From the NCBI RefSeq assembly GCF_030655195.1, contig NZ_JAURWA010000090.1:1-64000 (forward strand): a stretch of DNA of 64,000 bases, read 5' to 3'. A model generated the notes under the pieces. It saw only the letters and a program-made list of their open reading frames with translations, did no database searches and was not told where the DNA came from. Positions 42,471 through 51,357 of this stretch are shown one piece after another; position 1 is the stretch's first letter; every line of letters starts with the position of its first letter. The position numbers and the translations under genes are program-made. The stretch comes from Patulibacter sp. Its GTDB lineage: Bacteria; Actinomycetota; Thermoleophilia; Solirubrobacterales; Solirubrobacteraceae.

Positions 42471-43466
42471 ATGCCGACGTTCCCCCGTCCGCGCTTCGGG
42501 TTCGGCAGCCGAACCGCTGAGACCACCTCCTCGGGCCACGACGAGCCCGACACGCCGCAGGTCGACGTCGTCGAGGCGCACGGCCTGCGCTGGATCAACC
42601 TGGGGCGTTCCGGCCGCGCCGAGATGGCGTGGCTGCAGGAGCACTTCGACTTCCACTCGCTGGACTACGAGGACATCTCGTCGCGCAACCAGCGGCCGAA
42701 GGTCGACGTCTACGACGACTACATCTTCGTCGTCCTGCACTTCCCGCACTACGACAAGGCGATCGGCCGGCTCAACGCGCTGGAGCTCGACGTCTTCATC
42801 GGGCCGGACTTCGTCATCACGATCCCCAACCGCCCGCTGCGGACCATCGACTACCTGTTCTCGCGCGTCGAGGACCGCGACGAGGAGCGCGAGCGGCACT
42901 TCTCCCGCGGACCGGGCTACCTGCTCTACCGCATCGTCGACGAGTGCGTGGACGCGTCGTTCCCGATGCTGCGCAAGATCGGCAACAAGCTCGAGAATCT
43001 CGAGGAGGACATCTTCGAGGGCCGTTCGAAGGAGATCGTGCGCGAGATCTCCAACGCCAAGCAGGAGATCATCAACTTCCGCAAGATCGTCCGCCCGCAG
43101 CGCACGGCGCTGAAGGACCTCAACGCGGCGCGCCGGTACCTCGTCGAGGACCAGGAGCTCTACTTCGACGACATCAACGACGCCTCGGAGCGGGTCTGGG
43201 ACACCCTGGAGAACTTCAAGGAAGTCGCCGAGGCGCTCGAGGGCTCCAACGAGTCCGTGCTGGCCCACGCGCAGAGCGACTCCCTGAAGGTCCTGACGGC
43301 GATCACGGTCATCGTGCTGCCGCTGACGCTGATCGCGTCGGTCTTCGGCATGAACGTCAAGGTCCCGGGCGAGGCCGAGTCGCACGCGTTCTGGATCCTG
43401 ATGGGCGTGATGCTGGCGATCCTCGGCGGGATGATCTGGTGGTTCCGCCGCAACGACTACCTGTGA
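42471..43466 (+). CDS. corA: CorA-family magnesium/cobalt transporter
   Basis: 331 residues. Pentameric Mg2+ channel: long acidic N-terminal cytoplasmic domain, a helical stalk (RKIGNKLENLEEDIFEGRSKEIVREISN), and two C-terminal membrane helices with the selectivity motif GMN in VFGMNVKVPG. The end IWWFRRNDYL is typical of CorA. Its TGA shares bases with the GTG of the glycosyltransferase gene (GTGA). Nothing unusual except a slightly longer N-terminal leader (~25 residues). Confidence 0.96.
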   Translation: MPTFPRPRFGFGSRTAETTSSGHDEPDTPQVDVVEAHGLRWINLGRSGRAEMAWLQEHFDFHSLDYEDISSRNQRPKVDVYDDYIFVVLHFPHYDKAIGRLNALELDVFIGPDFVITIPNRPLRTIDYLFSRVEDRDEERERHFSRGPGYLLYRIVDECVDASFPMLRKIGNKLENLEEDIFEGRSKEIVREISNAKQEIINFRKIVRPQRTALKDLNAARRYLVEDQELYFDDINDASERVWDTLENFKEVAEALEGSNESVLAHAQSDSLKVLTAITVIVLPLTLIASVFGMNVKVPGEAESHAFWILMGVMLAILGGMIWWFRRNDYL

Positions 43467-44425
43467 CCGACCGCCGGGACCCGACGACGCAGGTCAGCGT
43501 CGTCGTCCCCGCACGCGACGCCGCCGACACGATCGAGCGGGCGGTCCGCGGGGTGCTGGCGCAGGCCGGCGCACCGGCGTTCGAGCTGATCGTCGTCGAC
43601 AACGCGTCGCAGGACGGCACCGGGGAGCTCGCGGCACGCGCCGGGGCGCGCGTCGTGCGGCTCGACGACCGGGCGGGCGGTCCCGGACGGGCGCGCAACG
43701 CCGGGGTGGCGGCCGCGACCGGCACGCACGTGGCCTTCACCGACGCCGACTGCTTCCCCACCCCCGGTTGGCTCGCGGCGCTGTGGCGGGGGACGGCGGC
43801 CGCGGAGCTCGTGGCCGGGCCGGTGGCCGCCGACCGCACCGCGATCCGGGGCACCTGGGACCGGACGCTGGAGTACCCCGCCCCCACGCCGCTCTGGGCG
43901 ACCGCCAACCTGCTCGTGCAGCGTCGCGTCCTCGACGCCGCCGGCGGCTTCGACGACTGGGTCGCCGACGCGCACGAGGCCCCGCGGCGCCCGTTCGGCG
44001 AGGACACCGTGACGGCCTGGCGCGCGATCCGGGCGGGTGCGCGGACCGCCTGGGCCCCCGACGCGCTCGTCGAGCACGCCGTCTTCCCGCGCGACGCGCG
44101 GGGCTGGATCCTCCACCACCGCGACCTGCAGCACATGCCCAGCCTGGTGGCCCGGGTGCCCGAGCTGCGCCGCGAGCTGCTGACCGCCGGGGTCGTCCTC
44201 AACGCGGCGACCGCCACCACGACGCTGGCCGCGGCGTCGATCGCGACCGCCGTCGTGACGCGCCGGGCATCGCCGCTGCTCGGGGCGCTGCCGTGGACGG
44301 CCCGCCAGGTGCGCGCCCTGCGACAGGTCGGCCCGCGGATCACCGCCGTCCGCGCCGCGGGCGAGGTGGTCGGTGCCGCGTCACTGCTGGTCGGCAGCGC
44401 GCAGCACCGCACCCCGGTGCTCTAG
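43463..44425 (+). CDS. Family 2 glycosyltransferase
   Basis: 320 residues from the GTG overlapping corA. GT-A fold: QVSVVVPARDAADTIERAVRGVLAQ, IVVDNASQDGTGELA, and the metal/nucleotide motif FTDADCFPT (DAD). Acceptor-side residues include the FGEDTVTAWRAIRAGA region with catalytic-type Glu-Asp. A hydrophobic C-terminal stretch (AATATTTLAAASIATAVV) may attach it to the membrane. The donor sugar cannot be read. The stop overlaps the convergent hydrolase gene by a few bases. Confidence 0.93.
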   Translation: MTDRRDPTTQVSVVVPARDAADTIERAVRGVLAQAGAPAFELIVVDNASQDGTGELAARAGARVVRLDDRAGGPGRARNAGVAAATGTHVAFTDADCFPTPGWLAALWRGTAAAELVAGPVAADRTAIRGTWDRTLEYPAPTPLWATANLLVQRRVLDAAGGFDDWVADAHEAPRRPFGEDTVTAWRAIRAGARTAWAPDALVEHAVFPRDARGWILHHRDLQHMPSLVARVPELRRELLTAGVVLNAATATTTLAAASIATAVVTRRASPLLGALPWTARQVRALRQVGPRITAVRAAGEVVGAASLLVGSAQHRTPVL

Positions 44426-45852
44426 CGGGAGGCCCGCTTCGCCGCGGCGGCCTTGGCCGCCGCGTTCTTGCGCGCGAGGGCGGCGGTCCGGCGGATGCGG
44501 ACGTTGGCCGTCGACCTGACGCTGGTGCGCTGCGGCGACGCGGCGGTCATCTGCACGCGCGCCACGACGCTGGTGCGCCGCGCGAGGACCGCGAGCTGCC
44601 GGGCGGTCAGCGTCACGCGCACCGTCGCGAAGGTCGAGCGCCGGGGGGTGATCGAGTAGGAGACCGACCGCGACGGCAGGCCCGAGATCGTGGCCTTGAC
44701 CTTGCCCTTGCAGGACGTCGTCGCCCCGGTGCAGCGGAGCCGGAGCTTGACGCGCCCGCGACTGTCGGGGCGCACGTTCGAGGCCCGGAGGGCGACGGCG
44801 ACCTTCTGGGCCTTGACGACGGTCGGCAGACCGGCGGCGCCGGGCGGCGGCGTCGCCGGGGCGGCCGGGGCCGGGTTCTGCGCCGCCGTCCACTTGGCGG
44901 CCTGCTTCAGCATCCAGTCGGCGGCCTCGCCGTAGATCTGGCGGGCCTCCGTGGCCTCGGCACCGCCGGGGGAGCCGTCGAGGAACGACGAGTAGAGGTT
45001 GTGCGCGGTCGGGAGCGACTCCTGTCCGTCCCGGGCGGCGTGCACGTAGCGCACGGTCGTCCGGGCGGGGATCCGCTGCCGGATCAGCTCTCCCTGGCGA
45101 TCGCCGACGGAGCGGTCCGCCGCGCTGTTGTCGGGGTTGCGCCCGGCCTCGATCGCGAACAGGTCGCCGATCCGGCCCGTCTGCGTCGACGGGGAGAGCC
45201 GCGAGACGTTGTCGGGGTGCTCCGGGGTGTTGAACCAGTCGCGCACCTGCGTCTGTGCGGTCTGCCCCTGGAAGAAGTCGCCGAGCGTGATGCCGCGCAG
45301 CTCGGAGGAGTCCTGGAAGAAGGCGTCCATGTCCAGCGGGCCGCCGTCGGACACCACGCACGTCGTGATGTCCGGCCGCAGGATCTGCAGCATCGCCGCC
45401 AGGTGGCCGCCGGAGGAGAGCCCGTAGACGCAGATCGGGACGTTCGGGTTCTGCTGACGGATGGTGCCCAGCGCGTCGCCCAGGTCGGCGATCTCGAGCG
45501 GCACCGCGCCGGAGAAGCCGCCCTGGCGGTGGGTGATGACGTGGATGGAGATGCCCTTGGACTGGGCCAGCTTGGTCCACCAGTCCATGTAGCCGTAGAG
45601 CTCGAGCAGCGTGTTGGTGCCGGCGCTCCAGCCACCCCCGGGGATGGCCACCATGATCATCTTCTGCTCGCCGGTGGCGGGGTGCACCTCGACGGGCTGC
45701 GGCAGTCCGGCGGGGTCGAACTCGGCCCAGGTCGGCGCGTCGGCGGACGCGGCCGCCGGCAGGGCGGCGGCCAGCCCGAGGCTCAGCACGCCCCCGAGCA
45801 GGATGCGGCGCGCGCGGCGCGGTGGACGTGGAGCTGCGGAGGAATGGGGCAT
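44422..45852 (-). CDS. Secreted alpha/beta hydrolase with C-terminal Ig-like domain
   Basis: 476 residues from ATG 45850-45852. A signal peptide (RRILLGGVLSLGLAAALPAAASA) leads into an alpha/beta hydrolase domain (~45-300): MVAIPGGGW (oxyanion region), YGLSSGGHLAAM with nucleophile Ser in G-x-S-x-G, VSDGGPLD, and a late HAARDGQES with possible His. Esterase or depolymerase activity is likely; substrate unknown. The last ~115 residues form a Thr/Arg-rich Ig-like domain (LRLRCTGATTSCKGKVKATISG) and an Ala/Lys-rich end, as in Solirubrobacterales exoproteins. Confidence 0.88.
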   Translation of the reverse strand: MPHSSAAPRPPRRARRILLGGVLSLGLAAALPAAASADAPTWAEFDPAGLPQPVEVHPATGEQKMIMVAIPGGGWSAGTNTLLELYGYMDWWTKLAQSKGISIHVITHRQGGFSGAVPLEIADLGDALGTIRQQNPNVPICVYGLSSGGHLAAMLQILRPDITTCVVSDGGPLDMDAFFQDSSELRGITLGDFFQGQTAQTQVRDWFNTPEHPDNVSRLSPSTQTGRIGDLFAIEAGRNPDNSAADRSVGDRQGELIRQRIPARTTVRYVHAARDGQESLPTAHNLYSSFLDGSPGGAEATEARQIYGEAADWMLKQAAKWTAAQNPAPAAPATPPPGAAGLPTVVKAQKVAVALRASNVRPDSRGRVKLRLRCTGATTSCKGKVKATISGLPSRSVSYSITPRRSTFATVRVTLTARQLAVLARRTSVVARVQMTAASPQRTSVRSTANVRIRRTAALARKNAAAKAAAAKRASR

Positions 45853-45947
45853 CAGGGGGGACGGCCGGTCCGGGACGGCGGCCGCCGCGAGGGTACCAGT
45901 GGTGCCGGTGGGTCCGACGCAGTACGCAGGGCCCCTCCCCGCGGCGA

Positions 45948-46646
45948 TCAGTGCTCCTCGCGGCGGACCAGGACCAGGCAGCGCGCGGTTCCCGAGCCCT
46001 CGATCCGCTCGACCACGAGCTCCGCCTGGTGCGCCAGGGCCGCCAGGGTCTCCAGGTCGACGATCGTCCCGCGCCACAGCGGGTGGCCCGCGACGTGGGC
46101 GGGCAGGTCGTCCTCGCCGGGGAGCACGAGCGCCGGGTCGGCGGAGCGCACGTCGAAGACCGCCGAGCCCCCCGGGGCCAGCAGACGACCCAGCTCGTGC
46201 AGGACGGCGGCCACGAGCTTGACGGTCGGCAGGTGCGGCAGCACGCCGAGGACGAGCGCCACGTCCACCCACGCCGCGGGCAGCCCGGTGACCTCCCCCG
46301 CGTCGGCATGCAGGTAGCTGACCGCGTCGGTCGAGCCCACCCGCTGACGGGCCGCGTCGAGCATCCCGGGCGCGACGTCGACCGCCACGACCTGGTCGGC
46401 GCGCGCGGCGAGGGCGGGCGTGAGGCGTCCGGCGCCGCACCCCAGGTCGAGGGCGACGGCGGCGCCCTCCGCCGACCAGCCCAGCGTGGCCTCGAGCGCG
46501 CTCAGGACCGCCTCGCCGGCGCCCTCGAACGTCGCCTCGCCCACGCGGGCGCCGCCGGGGACGGAGTACCGGCGGGCGTCCTCGCGGGCGCGGGCGTCCC
46601 AGAAGCGGGCGATGCGGCGGAGCTCGGGATCCTCGGGCAGGGGCAC
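45948..46646 (-). CDS. Class I SAM-dependent methyltransferase
   Basis: 232 residues. Rossmann methyltransferase with motif I ALDLGCGAGRLTPALAARA, motif II VVAVDVAPGMLDAARQR and post-I WVDVALVLGVLPHLP. The N-terminal RFWDARAREDARRYS is the pattern of small UbiE/biotin-type methyltransferases. Substrate unknown. It stands alone between two genes on opposite strands. Confidence 0.9.
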   Translation of the reverse strand: MPLPEDPELRRIARFWDARAREDARRYSVPGGARVGEATFEGAGEAVLSALEATLGWSAEGAAVALDLGCGAGRLTPALAARADQVVAVDVAPGMLDAARQRVGSTDAVSYLHADAGEVTGLPAAWVDVALVLGVLPHLPTVKLVAAVLHELGRLLAPGGSAVFDVRSADPALVLPGEDDLPAHVAGHPLWRGTIVDLETLAALAHQAELVVERIEGSGTARCLVLVRREEH

Positions 46647-46720
46647 CGGGCGATGGTACTTCCGGAGGGGTCGCGGGCGACGGGCGTAACGTGGCGGACC
46701 CGGCGGGGTTGTGAAACGAC

Positions 46721-47692
46721 GTGCACGCCTCCGCGCCCGCCCCCGACGCCTCGGCGCTCACCTCCTCCCGGCGCCGGCGGTTGACGGTCGTGGTCAACCC
46801 GAACGCGACGACCACGTCGCCGCGGCTGCGCAGCCTCGTCGTCCACGCCCTCTCGCACCGCTTCGACGTCGAGCCCGTCGACACGGAGGGCCCGCGCCAC
46901 GCCACCGAGCTGGCGCGCGCGGCCGTGGAGTCCGGCGCCGACGCCGTCGTGACGCTGGGCGGCGACGGCACCGTCAACGAGGCGGCCAACGGCCTGATCG
47001 ACAGCGGCGTGCCGCTCGTGCCGCTGCCCGGTGGCGCGACGAACGTCTTCCACCGCCTGATCGGGATGCCCGGCGACATCATCGACGCGACGGAGCACAT
47101 GCTGTCGCTGGCGGACCGCTGGGAGCCCCGGGCCGTCGACGTCGGCCGGATCGGCGACCGGTGGTTCACCTTCGCCGCCGGCGTCGGCCTGGACGCCAGC
47201 GTCGTCGACCGCGTCGACCAGCGCCCGAACCTGAAGGCCCGGTTCGGTCCGTGGTTCTACACCGCGGCCGCCGTCGCGACGTTCAACCGCCACTACGTGC
47301 GCAACCCGCCGCAGCTCGTGCTCGAGCTGCCCGACGGTCGGGAGCTGCCGGGTGTCACCGCGATCTTCCAGAACGCCCCGGAGTTCACGTACTTCGCCTC
47401 GCGGCCCGTGCGGCTCCTGCACGGCGAGGCCCTGGACACCGGGCACCTCTCGGGCGCCGTCCTCCGGCACTCGCGCCCGACCGTCATGCCCGGAGTCACG
47501 TTGCGCGCCCTGGTCCCGTCGCTGGACCTCGGGCGCCATCGCGCCGTCGAGGCGGTGCCCGGCCTGACGTCCGCGGTCATCCGCAGCACCGACGACCGGC
47601 CGCTCCCGTTCCAGGTCGACGGCGACTTCGTCGGCGGGACGACCCGCGCCGAGATCGGTGTGCGGCCGGGCGGCCTGCTGATCGTGGCCTGA
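46721..47692 (+). CDS. Diacylglycerol kinase-family lipid kinase
   Basis: 323 residues from GTG 46721. The NAD kinase/diacylglycerol kinase fold: VVVNPNATTTSP, the nucleotide-binding VTLGGDGTVNEAANGL, LPGGATNVFHR, and a beta-rich C-terminal lipid domain with QVDGDFVGG. Family members phosphorylate diacylglycerol, sphingosine or related lipids at the membrane. The substrate is not readable. Downstream is the convergent methyltransferase gene, 12 bp away. Confidence 0.93.
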   Translation: MHASAPAPDASALTSSRRRRLTVVVNPNATTTSPRLRSLVVHALSHRFDVEPVDTEGPRHATELARAAVESGADAVVTLGGDGTVNEAANGLIDSGVPLVPLPGGATNVFHRLIGMPGDIIDATEHMLSLADRWEPRAVDVGRIGDRWFTFAAGVGLDASVVDRVDQRPNLKARFGPWFYTAAAVATFNRHYVRNPPQLVLELPDGRELPGVTAIFQNAPEFTYFASRPVRLLHGEALDTGHLSGAVLRHSRPTVMPGVTLRALVPSLDLGRHRAVEAVPGLTSAVIRSTDDRPLPFQVDGDFVGGTTRAEIGVRPGGLLIVA

Positions 47693-47704
47693 CGCCCGCC
47701 CGGG

Positions 47705-48496
47705 TCAGCCGGCCTGGGGTGCCGACGGGTCGGGCGTGACCTCGAAGGCGACGTGCAGGCGCTTCATGGCGCCCTTCGCGTTCAGCGTGTAGAACGCGCG
47801 CTTCTCGATGCGGAAGCCGGCCTGGTGCAGCCACTGCCACAGACCCGCGACGTTGGCCTGCCACCAGCCGTAGTCCGTCCAGCCGGTCTGGAGCTTGGCC
47901 GCCGCCCGGCGCGGCGACGCGATCGACAGCCGGATGTTGACCTCCTCGGCGACGAGCAGGCGGCCCCCGGGGGCGATCACGGTGCGCACGGCCTCGAGGG
48001 CCCCGACGGGATCGCGGACGTGGAGCAGCAGGTCGGAGAGGACGACGTGGTCGAACGGCCCCCCGACCGTCTCGGGCGAGATCAGGTGGATCGGCGTGAG
48101 CGCCCGGCGGACGTCCGAGCCCCGCAGCCGGGCGGCGATCTTGAACCGCTCGCCGGGCTCGGCGTCCCCGCCGGAGGCCAGCAGGCGCGGGCGGTTGCGC
48201 GGCGGCCACTCGGCCTGGTCGAAGGTCTCGAGGTCGACGGCGGCGACCTCGGCGGCCCCGCGCTCCTCCATCGCGAACGCGAAGTACCCGTCGAAGGTGC
48301 CGACGTCCAGGCACCGCTTGCCGGCGAGGCTCGCGGGCAGCAGCTTCGGGGTCATCTCCCGGTGGTCGACCGTCCCGTCGGTGAACCGCCCGGGTGCGAC
48401 CTCGATCGTGTGGTACCAGGGACGACCGAGGGCCTCGGCCAGCAGGGCCTCGCGGTCCTCGGTCGCGGCGGGAGCGGACGTGTCGGGAGACGGCAC
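47705..48496 (-). CDS. CmoB/DUF1698-like SAM-dependent methyltransferase, paralog B
   Basis: 263 residues. Same order as the gene at 41476: WYHTIEVAPGRFTDGTVDHRE at the N-terminus, motif I CLDVGTFDGYFAFAMEERGA, motif II EVAAVDL and FDHVVLSDLLLHVRDPVGALEAVR. The shared N-terminal patch WYHxI and the D-G-F/W-x-F pattern suggest both act on related substrates. Function unknown. Confidence 0.85.
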   Translation of the reverse strand: MPSPDTSAPAATEDREALLAEALGRPWYHTIEVAPGRFTDGTVDHREMTPKLLPASLAGKRCLDVGTFDGYFAFAMEERGAAEVAAVDLETFDQAEWPPRNRPRLLASGGDAEPGERFKIAARLRGSDVRRALTPIHLISPETVGGPFDHVVLSDLLLHVRDPVGALEAVRTVIAPGGRLLVAEEVNIRLSIASPRRAAAKLQTGWTDYGWWQANVAGLWQWLHQAGFRIEKRAFYTLNAKGAMKRLHVAFEVTPDPSAPQAG

Positions 48497-48834
48497 GGAC
48501 GGGAGGGTACCCGGGGCGCCGGGCCCCCGTCCCTCCCGCCGCGGGACCCGGGCGGCTGGGCCGGCGCACGGCGGCGGAGGTGCGCCGCCGGGCCGGGTGC
48601 GACGCAGCGACGTGCCGCCCTACCGCGCGAACCTGCGTCGGTCGACCGCAGGCCCGATGCGACGCAGCGACGTGCCGCCCCACCGCACCAACCTGCGTCG
48701 GTCGACCGCAGGCCCGGTGCGACGCAGCGACGTGCCGCCCCACCGCACCAACCTGCCTCGGTCGACCGATCGACCACGGGCCGGGCCGCCCGGCCGGCCC
48801 TCGCGCCGCTCGCGTCCTCCGCCTCGTCGGGCGC
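48497..48834. other. Gap between rel and the methyltransferase gene
   Basis: 338 bp. An inverted repeat GGCGCAC / GTGCGCC (48563-48569 and 48580-48586) and the three-copy 60-bp array occupy most of it. No further gene is seen. Confidence 0.55.
48599..48778. repeat. 60-bp tandem repeat, three copies
   Basis: Units start at 48599, 48659 and 48719 with GCGACGCAGCGACGTGCCGC. The first two are almost identical and the third diverges in its last ~15 bases. Each unit contains GACGCAGCGACG and ACCTGCGTCGGTC, which pair as an inverted repeat, so each could fold as a hairpin. It follows the rel stop (48835) on the minus strand. Confidence 0.8.
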
Positions 48835-51357
48835 CTACACCGACGGCGTGATGCGGAAGGCGTCGAAGACCGACTCGGTGTTGCGCAGGCGGTTGACCGT
48901 CGTGCGCAGGGCCTTGGTGTCCCCCACCTCGACGACGAAGCGGTTGCGGACCATCGGCGGCGTCGTCGTGCAGACGGCCGAGACGATGTTGACGCCGGCC
49001 TCGGCGAAGACGCGCGTGAGGTCCTCCAGCAGGCGGTGGCGGTCGTAGCCGTCGACCTGGATCTCGACCTTGAACGACTGCTGGTGTTGGCCCGCCCAGT
49101 CGACCGGCACGAAGCGGTCGGGGTCCTTGCGCAGCTGCTGGGCGTTGGGGCAGTCGTCGCGGTGGATCGTGATGCCGCGGCCGAGCGACACGTAGCCGAC
49201 GATCGGGTCGCCCGGGACCGGACGGCAGCACTTGGCCATCCGCAGCATCACGTCGCCGACGCCGTCGACGGTGACGCCGTAGCTCTTGGCGGAGCCCGTC
49301 GGCTGACGGCGGACGACGTCGGGACGCAGCAGCGCCTCGACGGGGCCCGCGGGCTCGTCGTCGGCGGCCTCCCCCTCCTTGAGGTGCTTGAGGACCTTGT
49401 TGACGACGACGTGCGGCGAGACCTTGCCGCCACCCAGGGCGATGTAGAAGTCGTCGCCCTTCCGGTAGCCCATCTCCTTGATGACGTCGGCCAGGAGCGG
49501 CGAGCCGACGAGGCGCTGGGCCGGCAGGCCGGCCTTGCGCAGCTGCTCCTGCAGGAGCTCGCGGCCGAGGTGCTCGGAGTCCTCGCGGCCGGCGGCCTTG
49601 AACCACGCCTTGATCTTCGACCGCGCGCGGCTGGTCTGCGCGAGGGTCAGCCAGTCGCGGGACGGCCCGCGCTCGCGGTTGGCCGTGAGCACGTCGACGA
49701 TGTCGCCGGAGCGCAGCGTGTAGCTCAGCGGCACGATCTTGCCGTTGACCTTGGCGCCGACGCAGCGGTGCCCGACGTCCGTGTGGACCTCGTAGGCGAA
49801 GTCGACCGGGGTGGCGCCGCGGGAGAGCGACTTGACGTCGCCCTTCGGGGTGAAGACGTAGACCTCGTCCTCGAACAGGGCGACCTTCAGGTCGTCCATG
49901 AACTCCTGCGGGTCGTCGTTGTCCCGCGAGGTGTCGAGCATCGCCCGCAGCCACGTGAAGCGGTCGCCGTCGGAGCGGATCTCGTCGACCGTCGGGGTGC
50001 CCGAGGTCGTGGTCGACGCGCCCGTGCTCGTGTCCTGCGGCGCGCGCTGCTTGTAGATCCAGTGCGCCGCGACGCCGAACTCGGCGGTGCGCTGCATGTC
50101 CTGCGTGCGGATCTGGATCTCCAGCGGCTGGCCCTCGGGCCCCACGACCGTCGTGTGCAGCGACTGGTACATGTTGGCCTTCGGCATCGCGACGAAGTCC
50201 TTGAACCGCCGCGGCAGGGGCTTCCAGATCGAGTGGATGACCCCGATCGCGCCGTAGCAGTCGTTCACCGAGTCGACCACGACGCGCATCGCCGTCAGGT
50301 CGTAGATCTCGTTGAACTCCCGGCCCTTGCGGGTCATCTTCTGGTAGATCGAGTAGAAGTGCTTCGCGCGCCCGGAGATCTCGGCCTCGATGCCGACGCC
50401 CTCCAGCTCCTGCGCCAGGTACTCGCCGGCGGAGGCCACGTAGACCTCGCGCTCGCCGCGCTGCTGGTTGACCAGGCCCTTGATCTCCTGGTACTTGCGG
50501 GGGTGCAGGGTCGCGAACGCGAGGTCCTCCAGCTCCCACTTGATCGCGTGGATGCCGAGGCGGTGGGCGATCGGCGCGTAGACCTCGAGGGTCTCCTTGG
50601 CGATCTCGAGCTGCTTGGGCCGCTTGTGCGCCGCGAGCGTGCGGGCGTTGTGCAGGCGGTCGGCGAGCTTGATCAGGATGACGCGGACGTCCGCCGCCAT
50701 CGCGACGACCATCTTGCGGTAGTTCTCCGCCTGCGCCTCGTCGCGCGAGGTGAACGCGATGCCGTCGAGCTTGGTGACCCCGTCGACGAGCAGCCGGACG
50801 GTGCGGCCGTAGCGGGACTCGATCTCCTCGAGCTCCGCGGCGGTGTCCTCGACGGTGTCGTGCAGGAGCGCCGCGACGACCGCCTCGGTGTCGAGGTGCA
50901 TGCCCGCGCAGATCTTCGCGACCTCGACGGGGTGGGCGATGAACGGCTCGCCGGACTTGCGGCGCTGCTCGCGGTGGTGCAGGCAGGAGAAGCGGAACGC
51001 GTCGTCGACCCGCTCGACGTCGATCGGTGCGCGGTCCTCCTCGGCGTGCTCGGCGATGACGGCGTGCAGGTCGGCGCGGAGCGAGAGCTCCTCGGCCGTG
51101 AGGACCTCGCCCTCCTGCGCGGCCTCCCGCACCTCGTCCGGACCTGCCTCGGGCGGGGCCTGGTGGACGCCCGGCGCACCGGCGGCCAGGTCGGCCGCGG
51201 AGAGCCCGACGCGGTCGCGGGAGCGCTCGTCGGTGACGGGCACTCCCCCGCCCCGGACGGGCGCCTCGTCCGCGTGGGCGCGCGTCGGGACGGCGTCGAG
51301 GCCGTCGTGGGTGGTCACCGTGCCGGGACCGGGCGCGGGAGCGTGCCGGTCAGCCAT
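48835..51357 (-). CDS. rel: Bifunctional (p)ppGpp synthetase/hydrolase Rel
   Basis: 840 residues from ATG 51355-51357. The order is HD hydrolase (~130-280; HDTVEDT intact), synthetase (~330-450; YDLTAMRVVV, PKANMYQSLHTTV), TGS (~490-550; VYVFTPKGDVKSLSRGATPVDFAYEVHT), helical/zinc region (AKCCRPVPGD) and C-terminal ACT. RFKD in the synthetase is the RxKD motif of bifunctional Rel/SpoT enzymes. It controls growth in response to amino-acid starvation at the ribosome. The first ~100 residues are a low-complexity leader. It overlaps the recJ end by 43 bp. Confidence 0.96.
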   Translation of the reverse strand: MADRHAPAPGPGTVTTHDGLDAVPTRAHADEAPVRGGGVPVTDERSRDRVGLSAADLAAGAPGVHQAPPEAGPDEVREAAQEGEVLTAEELSLRADLHAVIAEHAEEDRAPIDVERVDDAFRFSCLHHREQRRKSGEPFIAHPVEVAKICAGMHLDTEAVVAALLHDTVEDTAAELEEIESRYGRTVRLLVDGVTKLDGIAFTSRDEAQAENYRKMVVAMAADVRVILIKLADRLHNARTLAAHKRPKQLEIAKETLEVYAPIAHRLGIHAIKWELEDLAFATLHPRKYQEIKGLVNQQRGEREVYVASAGEYLAQELEGVGIEAEISGRAKHFYSIYQKMTRKGREFNEIYDLTAMRVVVDSVNDCYGAIGVIHSIWKPLPRRFKDFVAMPKANMYQSLHTTVVGPEGQPLEIQIRTQDMQRTAEFGVAAHWIYKQRAPQDTSTGASTTTSGTPTVDEIRSDGDRFTWLRAMLDTSRDNDDPQEFMDDLKVALFEDEVYVFTPKGDVKSLSRGATPVDFAYEVHTDVGHRCVGAKVNGKIVPLSYTLRSGDIVDVLTANRERGPSRDWLTLAQTSRARSKIKAWFKAAGREDSEHLGRELLQEQLRKAGLPAQRLVGSPLLADVIKEMGYRKGDDFYIALGGGKVSPHVVVNKVLKHLKEGEAADDEPAGPVEALLRPDVVRRQPTGSAKSYGVTVDGVGDVMLRMAKCCRPVPGDPIVGYVSLGRGITIHRDDCPNAQQLRKDPDRFVPVDWAGQHQQSFKVEIQVDGYDRHRLLEDLTRVFAEAGVNIVSAVCTTTPPMVRNRFVVEVGDTKALRTTVNRLRNTESVFDAFRITPSV

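Noticed and set aside
48599-48778. Three repeats considered as a CRISPR array
   Set aside because: Units are 60 bp, contiguous and without spacers, and no cas genes are near.
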